DNA of 48,184 nucleotides, from the NCBI GenBank assembly GCA_003650675.1, contig QMRH01000006.1:1-48184 (forward strand). The letters are read 5' to 3'. Positions 34,004 through 42,902 of this stretch are shown piece after piece. The stretch's first letter is position 1, and each line of letters begins with the position of its first letter. This DNA is from Thermoprotei archaeon (lineage in GTDB: Archaea; Thermoproteota; Thermoprotei; Thermofilales; B20-G17). A model generated the notes under the pieces. That model saw only the letters and a list, made by a program, of their open reading frames with translations. It was not told the origin of the DNA and did no database searches. Position numbers and translations under genes: made by a program.

Positions 34004-35788
34004 ATGGAAGATGAACTGCATCTCGTAGATCGCCTAGCCGGTATCAGCGGAGTATATTCGCCTGAATGGGTGTATAAGGGTAAGGGCTTGATATTCTTTT
34101 GGAGAGGCCGCCTCAATTTAATTAAAGGCTTGAAGGATTTCCCGAGAGAGATTTTCCTTGAAAAAAGCCTAGCACCGCTCTACGAATCCCCCTTAGGCTG
34201 GAGGATGAGCGTGTCACGGGACGGTGGCAGGCTAGCGTACCTAGCTTCAGACAAAAAGATCTGGATATACGATCTCACTAAAGGAAAGGGGTTTAAGGCT
34301 ACCGGAGGCCCCGGCGTTCATACTAGTCCAGCATGGTCCCCAGACGACACGAAAATATGCTTCGTAATGAACATGGAGGGCGATGAAGAACTATATGTAT
34401 GTGACCTTAAGGAAAAATCCCTGGAGGCCATTTTATCGGATGAAAGATACTCCTTTACAGCCCCCACGTGGTCCATGGATGGAAGCAAGATAGCATTTGC
34501 GGCCTATCCCAGGGAAGACTACCCGTGGCACGAATCCAGCATAGGCGTTATTGAGACCAACTCAAAGAAAGTTCAGATGTTGACCGAACTTGACGGAAGC
34601 TCTGATATCAAGGTGAGATGGATTCCCGGCAGAGATTCTATCGCATTTCTTTCCGATAGAGATGGCTTCTACAACATTTACACTCTGGATTTAAACGGAG
34701 TCGAGACGAAGCTAACGGAGTTAAAACATGATGTAGAAGAGTATGTTTTTTCGCCGAAGGGAAACCTGGTGGCTTTAACAGTAAACGTCGACTGCGATAA
34801 AAAGCTAGTTATACTCGACCTTAACACCGGTGGAAAACGGGTGTTAATGGATGGTGTGAACAGCCAGCTGAAATGGTCTCCTGATGGCCGCTTCCTAGCC
34901 TTCATCCACCAGTCCCCCAGCCATCCACCCTCACTATACGTTTATGACTCCATAAGAGACACTGTTGAATGTATAGTCGACACCAGGCCTATTGGAGCCC
35001 CCTTCCACAAGATAGTTAAACCCGAGGTGGTCTACCTTAAAGTTCATGGGAGGAAGGTAAACCTTCTCCTATACAGACCTCCCCCCAGGTTTCAAGGTAA
35101 ACTGCCAGCAATCATATTCCTTCATGGGGGCCCAAATATGCAATACCTGAGAAGCTGGAAGCCTTCACTACAGAAACTGGTTTACAGGGGTATAGTGGTG
35201 GTCGAATTGAATTATACTGGTAGCAGTGGGTTTGGAAGAGGATTCCACTATGCTTTGCATGGTAGATGGTGTAGGATCCTAGTGGAGGATCTGGGGGCTT
35301 GTCTAAACTACCTTAAATCTCTGGGATATGTAGATGCACAGAGAATAGGGGTATATGGTGCTAGTGCAGGCGGCTACGGTGTTCTGGTAGCGTTAACACA
35401 TATGCCCAGGGATTTTTGCATGGGCGTGGAGATCGCCGGTATAGTTGACATGGAGTCCTACACCAGGGAGGCAGACAGGTTTGCGAGAAAACTTATTCGA
35501 GCGGAAATGGGGGAAGACCGGGAGCTATGGAGAAAATGTTCTCCAATACACTATCTGGATAAACTGAACGCACCTCTCCTCATAATACATGGGGACGCTG
35601 ACACCGTGGTCCCTGTTTCCCAAGCCAAAATGCTTATACGGAGGTTAAGACAATTGGGTAAAAGGTTTGAATACAAGATCTATAGAGGTGAATGGCATAT
35701 AATCTCGAAACCGGAAAACAGGCTTGACATGCAGGCGAGAATACAATCGTTTATAGACAAGTATCTGCTTCACCATAAAGATTCCTGA
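34004..35788 (+). CDS. S9-family prolyl oligopeptidase/acylaminoacyl-peptidase
   Basis: The 594-residue protein has an N-terminal beta-propeller (about residues 60-330, with 'SPAWSPDDTKICFVMNMEGD', 'SQLKWSPDGRFLAFIHQS') and a C-terminal alpha/beta hydrolase. The oxyanion turn is 'IFLHGGPNMQYLRSW', the nucleophile 'IGVYGASAGGYGVLVALTHM' (Ser near 452), the acid 'IIHGDADTVVPVSQAK' (Asp near 531) and the base 'GEWHIISKPENRL' (His near 564). This is the standard S9 catalytic triad. It cuts peptides after proline or removes acylated residues in the cytoplasm. The 3' end overlaps the convergent DHH gene by 38 bases. Confidence 0.9.
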   Translation: MEDELHLVDRLAGISGVYSPEWVYKGKGLIFFWRGRLNLIKGLKDFPREIFLEKSLAPLYESPLGWRMSVSRDGGRLAYLASDKKIWIYDLTKGKGFKATGGPGVHTSPAWSPDDTKICFVMNMEGDEELYVCDLKEKSLEAILSDERYSFTAPTWSMDGSKIAFAAYPREDYPWHESSIGVIETNSKKVQMLTELDGSSDIKVRWIPGRDSIAFLSDRDGFYNIYTLDLNGVETKLTELKHDVEEYVFSPKGNLVALTVNVDCDKKLVILDLNTGGKRVLMDGVNSQLKWSPDGRFLAFIHQSPSHPPSLYVYDSIRDTVECIVDTRPIGAPFHKIVKPEVVYLKVHGRKVNLLLYRPPPRFQGKLPAIIFLHGGPNMQYLRSWKPSLQKLVYRGIVVVELNYTGSSGFGRGFHYALHGRWCRILVEDLGACLNYLKSLGYVDAQRIGVYGASAGGYGVLVALTHMPRDFCMGVEIAGIVDMESYTREADRFARKLIRAEMGEDRELWRKCSPIHYLDKLNAPLLIIHGDADTVVPVSQAKMLIRRLRQLGKRFEYKIYRGEWHIISKPENRLDMQARIQSFIDKYLLHHKDS

Positions 35789-36752
35789 ACATCTCCAAAA
35801 TTTTCTCTTTATCCTCCAACCTGAGGACAAGCAGGGGAAACTGTATTCCGCCTGCGCTACGTTTCCCGCCTCCTGTAACCCCCTTCTCTCTCAGGAACCT
35901 CAACACCTTCTCCACATAGTCTCCAACGTTTATCTTCCTCGATGCGAGATGTAGTCTATCTATGGTGCCATCCTCCCTTACCCCTGCTACAACCACCACA
36001 GGGTTGTCTTCTTCAAGCCTCATCATTACCTCACGGAACACCATCCTCTCCTCGGTGCTTGATAGAAGATACCATGTAAACGCCACTCCACCAGCTGTGA
36101 CACATCTCTCAAGCATCTTGGGGAAAACCCTCTTCCTCGCCTCATCGTATTTACGCGCATCCTCTTCTATGAGCCTCATCAATTCATCTTTTTCTCCATT
36201 ATATAGTAGCTCTAATAGCCGGCGACGATACCCTGAGTCATCTTTCCTAGCTAAATACGCCCTATGCATCAACCATGCTTTCTCATCAGCCATGCTCCTC
36301 CCTTCATCGATAAGGTCCACGGCATCCACTATTTCCCTTAAATCCTCTATCAACGTCCAAGCCTTCAACACATCTGCAACCAGCCTTGAAACACTTGGAA
36401 AATGCTTATCCAGAACCAATAGCTTTCTGGATAAGCCTCCCTTAGACAGCTCCATGACACCAGTGAATGCATGGTGGTCGAAGAGTATACAAGTGCCAGC
36501 TACCTCGTATCCCCTTGAGGGAGGAAGCTCGATTATAATGGCGTCTTCCACCTTCATGCCGGAGATTCTCCCTGGCTGTGGAAAGTAAACCCAATCTAAG
36601 TCGACGGAACGAACCCTGCTTCTAAGCCAGCGTAAAAGTATAGCTGAGGCTAGAATCCCATCCCAGTCTCCGTCGCTGTAGATCCGCACCCTTAACGAAG
36701 ACGCTAAACTAAGAATCTTTTCTTCAACCACCTTAATATCCGCTTCTCCCAT
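35751..36752 (-). CDS. DHH-family phosphoesterase
   Basis: Starting at the ATG at 36752, 333 residues give 'RVRIYSDGDWDGILASAILL' (the D-x-D motif I of DHH proteins), 'GTCILFDHHAFTGVMELSKG' (the DHH motif) and near the end 'EKGVTGGGKRSAGGIQFPLL', a DHHA1-like glycine-rich loop. These Mn-dependent enzymes cleave phosphodiesters, as RecJ nucleases, pApases or c-di-AMP phosphodiesterases do; which role applies here is unclear. A TTG at 36764 is an alternative start. It meets the S9 gene end to end. Confidence 0.85.
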   Translation of the reverse strand: MGEADIKVVEEKILSLASSLRVRIYSDGDWDGILASAILLRWLRSRVRSVDLDWVYFPQPGRISGMKVEDAIIIELPPSRGYEVAGTCILFDHHAFTGVMELSKGGLSRKLLVLDKHFPSVSRLVADVLKAWTLIEDLREIVDAVDLIDEGRSMADEKAWLMHRAYLARKDDSGYRRRLLELLYNGEKDELMRLIEEDARKYDEARKRVFPKMLERCVTAGGVAFTWYLLSSTEERMVFREVMMRLEEDNPVVVVAGVREDGTIDRLHLASRKINVGDYVEKVLRFLREKGVTGGGKRSAGGIQFPLLVLRLEDKEKILEMFRNLYGEADTCL

Positions 36753-36974
36753 AAACTCACACAACCATTGAAAACAACCACAACAAAATAACTTTACCTA
36801 CCCTTAAACCATGGTTTATCCAGGCTGTGGAACCGCATGTTTTCTTCCAGGAGAATTTAGGGCGGCTCAATGCAAACTAGCGTCCTCAGCCATCGGCGAG
36901 GTCCCTTCCTATCATCGCCCCCAAATATACTTAGATTCCAGCACCCAATAAAATACTTCCCTCAATAAAATTAC

Positions 36975-37412
36975 CTATAAGACAGCGCGGGCAAGGAACA
37001 CCAAAAGTAGAATAATAAGAATGAATGTTCCAACTAGACCTATAACGAAAAACAGTATTGCCGGGGGGAGAACCAAGCGCCCCATCATGGAAAACATTCC
37101 GATAATATGGCCGATACTTAATATAGTAGCAAGAGGTAGCAATATCTTGAACGCTAAAATCACCAGTAACACGATTAGAATAGCGAGAATTAAGAGTCTC
37201 CCTGATCCACCTTCACTCTCCGCTTCCTCGCCAGGCTCCTCTGGTATGATTATCCAGGCTAGGATATAGAGCAGAACACCTATACCATAAAAAAGGGTGA
37301 ATGCTATCCACAGCAACCTTATGATATTTGGATCCACGTTAAAGTACTTCCCTAATCCTCCACAGACTCCTCCTAGAATCCTTTCTTTCCTGGATCTATA
37401 AAGCCTCTTCAT
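36975..37412 (-). CDS. PspC-domain membrane protein
   Basis: The 145-residue protein opens with the PspC signature 'YRSRKERILGGVCGGLGKYF' and 'VDPNIIRLLWIAFTLFYGIG', followed by the first helix and 'YILAWIIIPEEPGEE'. Two or three more hydrophobic stretches follow, so it is a membrane protein with a short cytoplasmic head. PspC proteins take part in envelope stress responses in bacteria; in archaea the role is not known. No Psp partner is adjacent. Confidence 0.88.
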   Translation of the reverse strand: MKRLYRSRKERILGGVCGGLGKYFNVDPNIIRLLWIAFTLFYGIGVLLYILAWIIIPEEPGEEAESEGGSGRLLILAILIVLLVILAFKILLPLATILSIGHIIGMFSMMGRLVLPPAILFFVIGLVGTFILIILLLVFLARAVL

Positions 37413-37552
37413 ACACGACTCTATCTAAATTAATCACATTGCATTTATAAATATTATCAGATTCCGGCTTCCGGTGACGGCAATAATTTCATATAGTTAA
37501 AAATAAATTTTAGGGTTATCATTTAAAATAAAGAATGAAGTAACATTTTATG

Positions 37553-37582
37553 AAAACATTATATACGGAAAAACATTATATA
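37553..37582 (+). promoter_or_regulatory. Duplicated TATA-box region before the ABC exporter operon
   Basis: AAAACATTATATA occurs at 37553-37565 and 37570-37582, a 17-base period. The upstream copy lies about 20-30 bases ahead of the ATG at 37585 and would give a leaderless transcript. The second copy abuts the start codon. The doubling may broaden or weaken the promoter or be a recent local duplication. Confidence 0.45.
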
Positions 37583-37584
37583 TT

Positions 37585-38664
37585 ATGAACATGGATCCGG
37601 TTAAGGTCATCGATCTGACCCGTATATTCACCCTTCCTACGCATGTTTCTATATCCAATTTTCCAGGTACTCCAGCCGGTTTTCTTACCAAACTTTATTA
37701 CGAGTACTTTAAAAAGGGAAATAGGATTACAATAAAAGCTCTGGACAGGATAAATCTTACTTTACGTAGGGGGGAGATATTATGTTTGCTTGGCCCCAAT
37801 GGTTCCGGCAAAACCACCCTTTTGAAAATAATTGCTGGGCTTCTTCTCCCAACTTCAGGAAAGGTACTTATCGATGGTATTGATATATTGAATTTAACTT
37901 GTGAAGAGATAGCTAGACGAGTTACATATATTCCTGGCCTACTCCTTGGTGGTGCTTGGATAAACGGGTTCTTTACCCTAAAAGAGAACCTCAGGAACTA
38001 TGCCGAACTCCTAAATCTGGATAAAGGTAGGATCGAGTGGGCGCTTGAGATAACCGGTTTAAGTGAGATTAAGAATGTAAAAGCAGCAGCTTTATCGTCG
38101 GGCATACACGCCAGACTTGTCCTCGCCTCCGGCCTCCTCAAAGAGAGTGGAATCTACCTTATGGATGAGCCGATGACCGGGCTTTCAAGGGAGATAGTCG
38201 TTGATCTACTAGGTTACATAAAGAATTTACGTAAGGCTGGTAGCTCTATCCTTTACGCAACAAACAGCATAGAGGAAGCTGAGAGAATAGCTGATAGAGT
38301 TGCCATATTGAATAAAGGAAGGATTATGGCTATAGGGACACCTGAAGAATTGGTGGAGAAAATCAAGGAGGAGATCGTAGAAATAGAGGTAGAAGGCATC
38401 AATATAGGTGTATTTAGAGAGAATATTGAAAGAGCTTTACCAGGTGAATCTAAGGTGAGGATAGAACCACTCAACTACACCAATGATTTACTAAAAGCCT
38501 ATTTAACAACAAAGGATAGCAGGGAACTCCTCCCCCCACTCATCGACAGGGTAGTGAAGTCTGGGGGTAAAGTACGTTTCGTTAAAGTTCATAAACCCAC
38601 GCTTGAAGAGGTTTTCATCAAGTTCACTAAGCTTTCAGGGGGCGGAAATGAAAGGAAAGACTAG
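37585..38664 (+). CDS. ABC transporter ATP-binding protein (exporter type)
   Basis: The 359-residue protein has an N-terminal extension of about 45 residues before 'ALDRINLTLRRGEILCLLGP'. Walker A is 'GPNGSGKTTLLKIIAGLLLP', and Walker B is 'SGIYLMDEPMTGLSREIV'. The signature reads 'AAALSSGIHARLVLASGLL', with LSSGI in place of LSGGQ, a weakened match. The C-terminal third is a small regulatory domain of the DrrA type. The permease gene overlaps its end by 17 bases. Cargo is unknown. Confidence 0.9.
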   Translation: MNMDPVKVIDLTRIFTLPTHVSISNFPGTPAGFLTKLYYEYFKKGNRITIKALDRINLTLRRGEILCLLGPNGSGKTTLLKIIAGLLLPTSGKVLIDGIDILNLTCEEIARRVTYIPGLLLGGAWINGFFTLKENLRNYAELLNLDKGRIEWALEITGLSEIKNVKAAALSSGIHARLVLASGLLKESGIYLMDEPMTGLSREIVVDLLGYIKNLRKAGSSILYATNSIEEAERIADRVAILNKGRIMAIGTPEELVEKIKEEIVEIEVEGINIGVFRENIERALPGESKVRIEPLNYTNDLLKAYLTTKDSRELLPPLIDRVVKSGGKVRFVKVHKPTLEEVFIKFTKLSGGGNERKD

Positions 38665-39514
38665 ACTGACAATTTATTTAAGGACTATTAAAAAGCATTT
38701 CATTCAAGGAATGCGCGTTAAAAAATTACGGCTTAAATGGGCTCTACCATTCCAGTTCACAAACATCCTTCTCGGTGTGTTAAGCTACATATACTATGCC
38801 CAAACCTTTGGTGCTAAAAGTCCCTTCTTAAAACCTTATGGCGGGAACTTCCTTGCCTATATTCTCATAGGAATGGTGGTTAATTCACTCCTAGTTAGCA
38901 CGATGCGTGCCCCTTCTTCCAAAGTTATGAGGTTATTCATGAGCGGAATGAGTAGCGGTAGACAAACCATATCACTCATGGATCATATAATGTTGTCAGG
39001 CGACCCGATGTCCGCGGTAATTATAGGCCAGATATTGGATTCCTGGGTGGATGAAGTAGTAACGATCGTTATTTACCTGGTTGCCGGATACCTTCTTGGC
39101 TTTAAACTCGAATATAACGCCAACTATCTCCTAGCAATAATTGCTGTAATACTGGGTGTTCTCGCTTCACTAGGTATAGGATTCATATCTGCTAGCTTGG
39201 TTTTCATAATAGGCCCCTGGAGGGGGATTGATCCAATGTTATGGATTGTTTCAACACTAGGAGGCGTCTTTAGTGGAGTGTATTTCCCAATAGAAGTAAT
39301 CCCTGAAAACATCAGGTTCATAAGTTATCTTCTCCCTCAAACTTATGTTTTAGAAGTTTGTAGAGATGCATTACTACGACGTGTAGGCTTCTTTGAACCA
39401 ATATACCCACTTACTGTGCTTCTAATATACACCATTATATTGTTATCTGCTGGGGTATTTTTCCTTAGAAAAGCACTCGTTTTTCTAAGGAAAAATCCTA
39501 TACCAGGGTTATAA
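38648..39514 (+). CDS. ABC-2-type transporter permease
   Basis: Using the ATG at 38648, preceded by GGGGGCGGAA, the protein has 288 residues and six membrane helices ('FQFTNILLGVLSYIYYAQTF', 'NFLAYILIGMVVNSLLVSTM', 'LLAIIAVILGVLASLGIGFI' and others). 'WRGIDPMLWIVSTLGGVFSG' and 'VYFPIEVIPENIRFISYLLP' match the last two helices of ABC-2 permeases ('GVYFPIEVIPE'). It pairs with the ATPase as an exporter. The frame could be read from 38603, but that lacks a ribosome site. Confidence 0.85.
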   Translation: MKGKTRLTIYLRTIKKHFIQGMRVKKLRLKWALPFQFTNILLGVLSYIYYAQTFGAKSPFLKPYGGNFLAYILIGMVVNSLLVSTMRAPSSKVMRLFMSGMSSGRQTISLMDHIMLSGDPMSAVIIGQILDSWVDEVVTIVIYLVAGYLLGFKLEYNANYLLAIIAVILGVLASLGIGFISASLVFIIGPWRGIDPMLWIVSTLGGVFSGVYFPIEVIPENIRFISYLLPQTYVLEVCRDALLRRVGFFEPIYPLTVLLIYTIILLSAGVFFLRKALVFLRKNPIPGL

Positions 39515-39763
39515 TAGTCAGTGTCCATGGTCAAAACATGTATATCCATTTTATTGATCTCCTCTAGAGTACTCTAACGTATCCTTCAATGCCTTATCTG
39601 AGTTTTTACATTCAGTTTCATGTCTTCAGAGTCTTTGTGCGCGACATTTTAAAGACTTCATCTTCAATAAGGCGGAGCTTCTGGTTCTTAGAAGATTGTT
39701 CTAAAAACTGTACATGGTAAGGTTAATTTACATCTTTTATGGAGTATTGTTGGTGTATATGGT
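39515..39763. other. Gene-free stretch between the exporter operon and the membrane protein
   Basis: No gene is visible in these 249 bases. Near 39560-39590 the text is A+T-rich, and a terminator for the exporter operon and a promoter for the gene at 39764 probably lie here, but I cannot place them. Confidence 0.3.
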
Positions 39764-40915
39764 TTGCGAAAGAGGTTAATCATAGTTGTTGTATCTATAT
39801 TTTTAATGTTATGTTTCCCCAAGATGTTTTTAATCCTTGAGGCCAATCCAATACCTGTACCGACGCTGATTATGGAAAGGGAGTATATTACAGTTATCCT
39901 GGATATGTATGATGAAGCACAGTTGAATGTTACTGTAATAGGCCTCTACCCCTTTATTAATAAGGGATACGAGAATATTACAATGTTTTTCCCGGTTCCT
40001 CCTGAGGCTTTAAGGGGAAACATCACCGTTCTATTAGGCAAAAGAAAACTATATTGGAATGTAACCTCCCAGAAGTATAGTACCATTCTAGGGGACTACC
40101 CTGTTATAGCCTGGAGCCTAGCAAAGCCTCCAGACAAGTTCAACATAACGGTAGTCTACTGGTATCTTGTTCCCCTCAGTAAAGGTGGCTTTAGAACACT
40201 TTACGCCATGGCTACGGGAAGGTTCCTGGAGGAAGGTTACTCTAAGCAGTGTATCGCAGAGGTGACTTTTGTGACGAGAAACCTACCCGAAGACTGGAAG
40301 ATAAGGGCCTCCTTCGTCCCGCCTCCCTCAGAGGTCTTCATGGTGGGTTTCGAAAGTCAGGTAGAGGCTTTAGCAGGCGCGTTTAACGGTACGGTGTTAA
40401 AGAAAGCGAGTAAACCCTTCCATGGGATGGAAAATGATCTACTCATAGAAGTGGAGGCTTCGGGACCGGAGAAGTGGATACCGTATACACCTACAAGAGA
40501 AGAGTTTTCTAAATGGAGTGTTGTCAAGTTTGGCAATGGTACGGTTGAAATAGAACTGCGTTTCGCGTTCAGGAACTCTGGTTACTCGGTTAAGCTGGTG
40601 GGTAGCCAAGTTCAGGAAAACCAGTTAATACTGGATTTAAAGGTACTACGGTGGACCGGTCCTTCACTGCAGGTTATAACATATAGGACTGTTAAAGCAA
40701 GATTCCACAGCATTAAAGGGGTGTTCAAGATCCTTGTTAGGGTAAACGGCAAAAACTTCTATACAATTCCCCTAAACCAGGAGGAGGAGACAAAAACCTT
40801 TTCCCACATATGGGCAATGCTTATGGAAAACATTTGGTTGTTGTTCTTCTTTGTTGGCGTAATAGTGGGTGTTCTTTTAGCTTACATATTTACCCTGTTT
40901 AAGAAATCTGGATGA
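39764..40915 (+). CDS. Membrane-anchored surface protein, unknown function
   Basis: The 383-residue protein begins with a signal peptide ('MRKRLIIVVVSIFLMLCFPK') and ends with a membrane helix near 355-378 ('WLLFFFVGVIVGVLLAYIFT') and a short basic tail. The outer part is strand-rich, with 'YITVILDMYDEAQLNVTVIG' and 'NITMFFPVPPEALRGNITVL', and has several N-x-T/S sites. No family is recognised. The start is a TTG at 39764. Its last 39 bases overlap, tail to tail, the end of the hydrogenase large-subunit gene. Confidence 0.65.
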   Translation: MRKRLIIVVVSIFLMLCFPKMFLILEANPIPVPTLIMEREYITVILDMYDEAQLNVTVIGLYPFINKGYENITMFFPVPPEALRGNITVLLGKRKLYWNVTSQKYSTILGDYPVIAWSLAKPPDKFNITVVYWYLVPLSKGGFRTLYAMATGRFLEEGYSKQCIAEVTFVTRNLPEDWKIRASFVPPPSEVFMVGFESQVEALAGAFNGTVLKKASKPFHGMENDLLIEVEASGPEKWIPYTPTREEFSKWSVVKFGNGTVEIELRFAFRNSGYSVKLVGSQVQENQLILDLKVLRWTGPSLQVITYRTVKARFHSIKGVFKILVRVNGKNFYTIPLNQEEETKTFSHIWAMLMENIWLLFFFVGVIVGVLLAYIFTLFKKSG

Positions 40916-42181
40916 ACAGGATACACAGGGGTCGAAGGATCTGACAAGCTTTTCCACGAGATTTTTCAGTTGAAGTGGGTTATCTACACCTTTGTCCAGG
41001 AGCAGGGAAACGTATTTTTCGACCGCTTTCTCAATTGTCTTATAGTTTTGTGCTGTAGGTGTCACTATGTTGGCTTCAGTTACCCGTCCATCTTCATCTA
41101 AAACATAGTGGTGTATGAGGGTCCCCCGTGGCGCTTCTGTGACAGCAACACCAGACCCCTTTTTCCGTTTAAACGATATTCTGGCGGTTTTCGGAGGCTT
41201 TTCAGCAAGCTTTTCCGCAAGCCGTATACCTTTTTCTGCAAAGTATATTAGTTCAACTGCTTGAGCAAGGTTGTTATGGAACGGGTTTAGTGAAGGTAGC
41301 TTCAACCCTAAGTCCCTTAACAGCGATTTGACCTCGGATGGGAGGTTATCTTTATTAACGTTTAAGCGGGCTAGAGCACCCACCATATAGGGGCCTCCAT
41401 TCTTCTTCAAAACGTAGTGTCGTGCAGTCGAGTAATCCTCCGCTATCGGTTTAATCAACGAAGCATACTTTTCGGGGGGATGGACTTCTCCTTGAAGATC
41501 ACCTATATTTCCTTCAAGTAAAGGCAGGTTTCTGTCTTTTAAAGCGAGGTTTTCAACTGCTACATGGAGGTCAGGGTATTCTGCACTAAGGATCCTTTCT
41601 AGAGATTGTTTAACGGTCTCCTTGAAATCGTTTAGGATTCTAGATGCCCTCTCAAAGTCGTTTTTTGAGGGTATCTTAGTGAACCCCCCTATGCAGGGGG
41701 TTATCATGTGGACTGATCTTCCACTAAGGTTTCTCACCAAAGTGTTTGTAAGCTTCTTTAAATACAGGATGTTCTTAACGGTTCCGGCATCGGCTTTAAC
41801 AAGCTCCAGTATGCTGTCTTTGCCCAATACGTCTGGAAGCGTAAATAGAAACAGGTGTAGGACGTGGCTTTGTAGAAGCCCTACTATAGCTAGAAGCTCC
41901 CTTAAGTCGGAGAGACCTTCAGGCAACTCTATATTCAATGCGTTTTCAACAGCCTTCAGTGAAGTCAATTTATGTATAGCATGGCATACACCACACATCC
42001 TCGAGGTTATGTCGGGGACATCTGTTGCATCCATCCCCCTTAAAATGTTTTCAAGTATCCTTACTCCCTCTGCCGCCTCAGCCCTAACCTTAATGCCTCC
42101 ATCCTCATACACGTGTATTGTAAGGTTTAGATGCCCCTCGATACGGGGGATCTCCTTTAAAACCATCCTAACCGTAGGCAT
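40877..42181 (-). CDS. hydA: [NiFe] hydrogenase large (alpha) subunit, HydA-type
   Basis: The 434-residue protein carries both nickel-iron ligand pairs: 'DITSRMCGVCHAIHKLTSLK' (R-x-C-G-x-C) near residue 60 and 'FDPCVSCSSRFLKQGKYVS' (DPCxxC) at the C-terminus. The nine residues after the R would be trimmed by a maturation protease, as in other family members. It is the fourth gene of a beta-gamma-delta-alpha operon like hydBGDA of Thermococcales, group 3b, cytoplasmic and NADP(H)-linked, able to make or use hydrogen and also reduce sulfur. No hyp or protease gene is in this window. Its start lies 6 bases after the delta stop, with AGGTGAAGGATA as its ribosome site. Confidence 0.93.
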   Translation of the reverse strand: MPTVRMVLKEIPRIEGHLNLTIHVYEDGGIKVRAEAAEGVRILENILRGMDATDVPDITSRMCGVCHAIHKLTSLKAVENALNIELPEGLSDLRELLAIVGLLQSHVLHLFLFTLPDVLGKDSILELVKADAGTVKNILYLKKLTNTLVRNLSGRSVHMITPCIGGFTKIPSKNDFERASRILNDFKETVKQSLERILSAEYPDLHVAVENLALKDRNLPLLEGNIGDLQGEVHPPEKYASLIKPIAEDYSTARHYVLKKNGGPYMVGALARLNVNKDNLPSEVKSLLRDLGLKLPSLNPFHNNLAQAVELIYFAEKGIRLAEKLAEKPPKTARISFKRKKGSGVAVTEAPRGTLIHHYVLDEDGRVTEANIVTPTAQNYKTIEKAVEKYVSLLLDKGVDNPLQLKNLVEKLVRSFDPCVSCSSRFLKQGKYVS

Positions 42182-42187
42182 TATCCT

Positions 42188-42892
42188 TCACCTCTCCTCC
42201 TTACATGTTTTCTCAGCTAGTTTAGCCAAATACGGGGGTATGCTTATCCCCTTTTTTTCAAGGATCTCTAGAAAAGCCTTGAGGTTTGCATCCATGCTTA
42301 GACCCCTGCATCCAATGCACGGGGAATTCACGCTTGGACAGAGGGCGTTACAGCCAGCCCTAGTTATTGGACCCAAACATAGAATGCCTTTCTCCAGCAG
42401 GCATTCAGCTCCCCGAAGAAGGCATTCTCCGCAAACGTTGATGGAAGGCTCTTCAAAGCTCCTCGAGATCAACATATGTTTCATGAATTTCACGAAATTC
42501 TCACGGGTGGCGGGGCAACCATATATCTTGTAGTCGACTTTAACGAAATTTTCTAGGGGCTGCGAGTTAACCTCCTTTCCATCGAAATCCTTCATAATGA
42601 ACTTGCCTCCATAGCATGCACAGTCCCCTAATGCCACAAGTATTTTGCTTTTCCTCCGTATCTTCTCAAGTTTACTTCTATCTTCACTGGTTATTACAGC
42701 CCCCTCCACTATAGCTACATCCAAGTTGCCTTCTCCCTCCTTTACGCCAAGCAACCTGCTATCCGAAACCTCGATCAACTCCAGTAGATCCATGAAGACG
42801 TCCTCTATGCCCAGTATCTCGACTAAACAACCTTCACATGATGATAAACTGAAGATCCCTACCCGAAGTTTACGGGATGAGGAAGCCTCCAT
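42188..42892 (-). CDS. hydD: [NiFe] hydrogenase small (delta) subunit, HydD-type
   Basis: Using the ATG at 42892, preceded by AAGGTGAAGGAT, the protein has 234 residues and no overlap with the upstream gene. A GTG at 42970 extends it but invades the hydG end. Iron-sulfur ligands are 'FSLSSCEGCLVEILG', 'LGDCACYGGKFIM' and the cysteine-rich 'CGECLLRGAECLLEKG', 'GPITRAGCNALCPSVNSPCI' and 'GCRG'. These build the 4Fe-4S clusters that carry electrons from the nickel site to the FAD subunit. Confidence 0.92.
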   Translation of the reverse strand: MEASSSRKLRVGIFSLSSCEGCLVEILGIEDVFMDLLELIEVSDSRLLGVKEGEGNLDVAIVEGAVITSEDRSKLEKIRRKSKILVALGDCACYGGKFIMKDFDGKEVNSQPLENFVKVDYKIYGCPATRENFVKFMKHMLISRSFEEPSINVCGECLLRGAECLLEKGILCLGPITRAGCNALCPSVNSPCIGCRGLSMDANLKAFLEILEKKGISIPPYLAKLAEKTCKEER

Positions 42893-42902
42893 ATCCTTCA
42901 CC

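Noticed and set aside
41622-42533. A 303-codon plus-strand frame inside the hydrogenase genes
   Set aside because: It is long but antisense to hydA and hydD, whose metal ligands are all present, and its residues show no domain.
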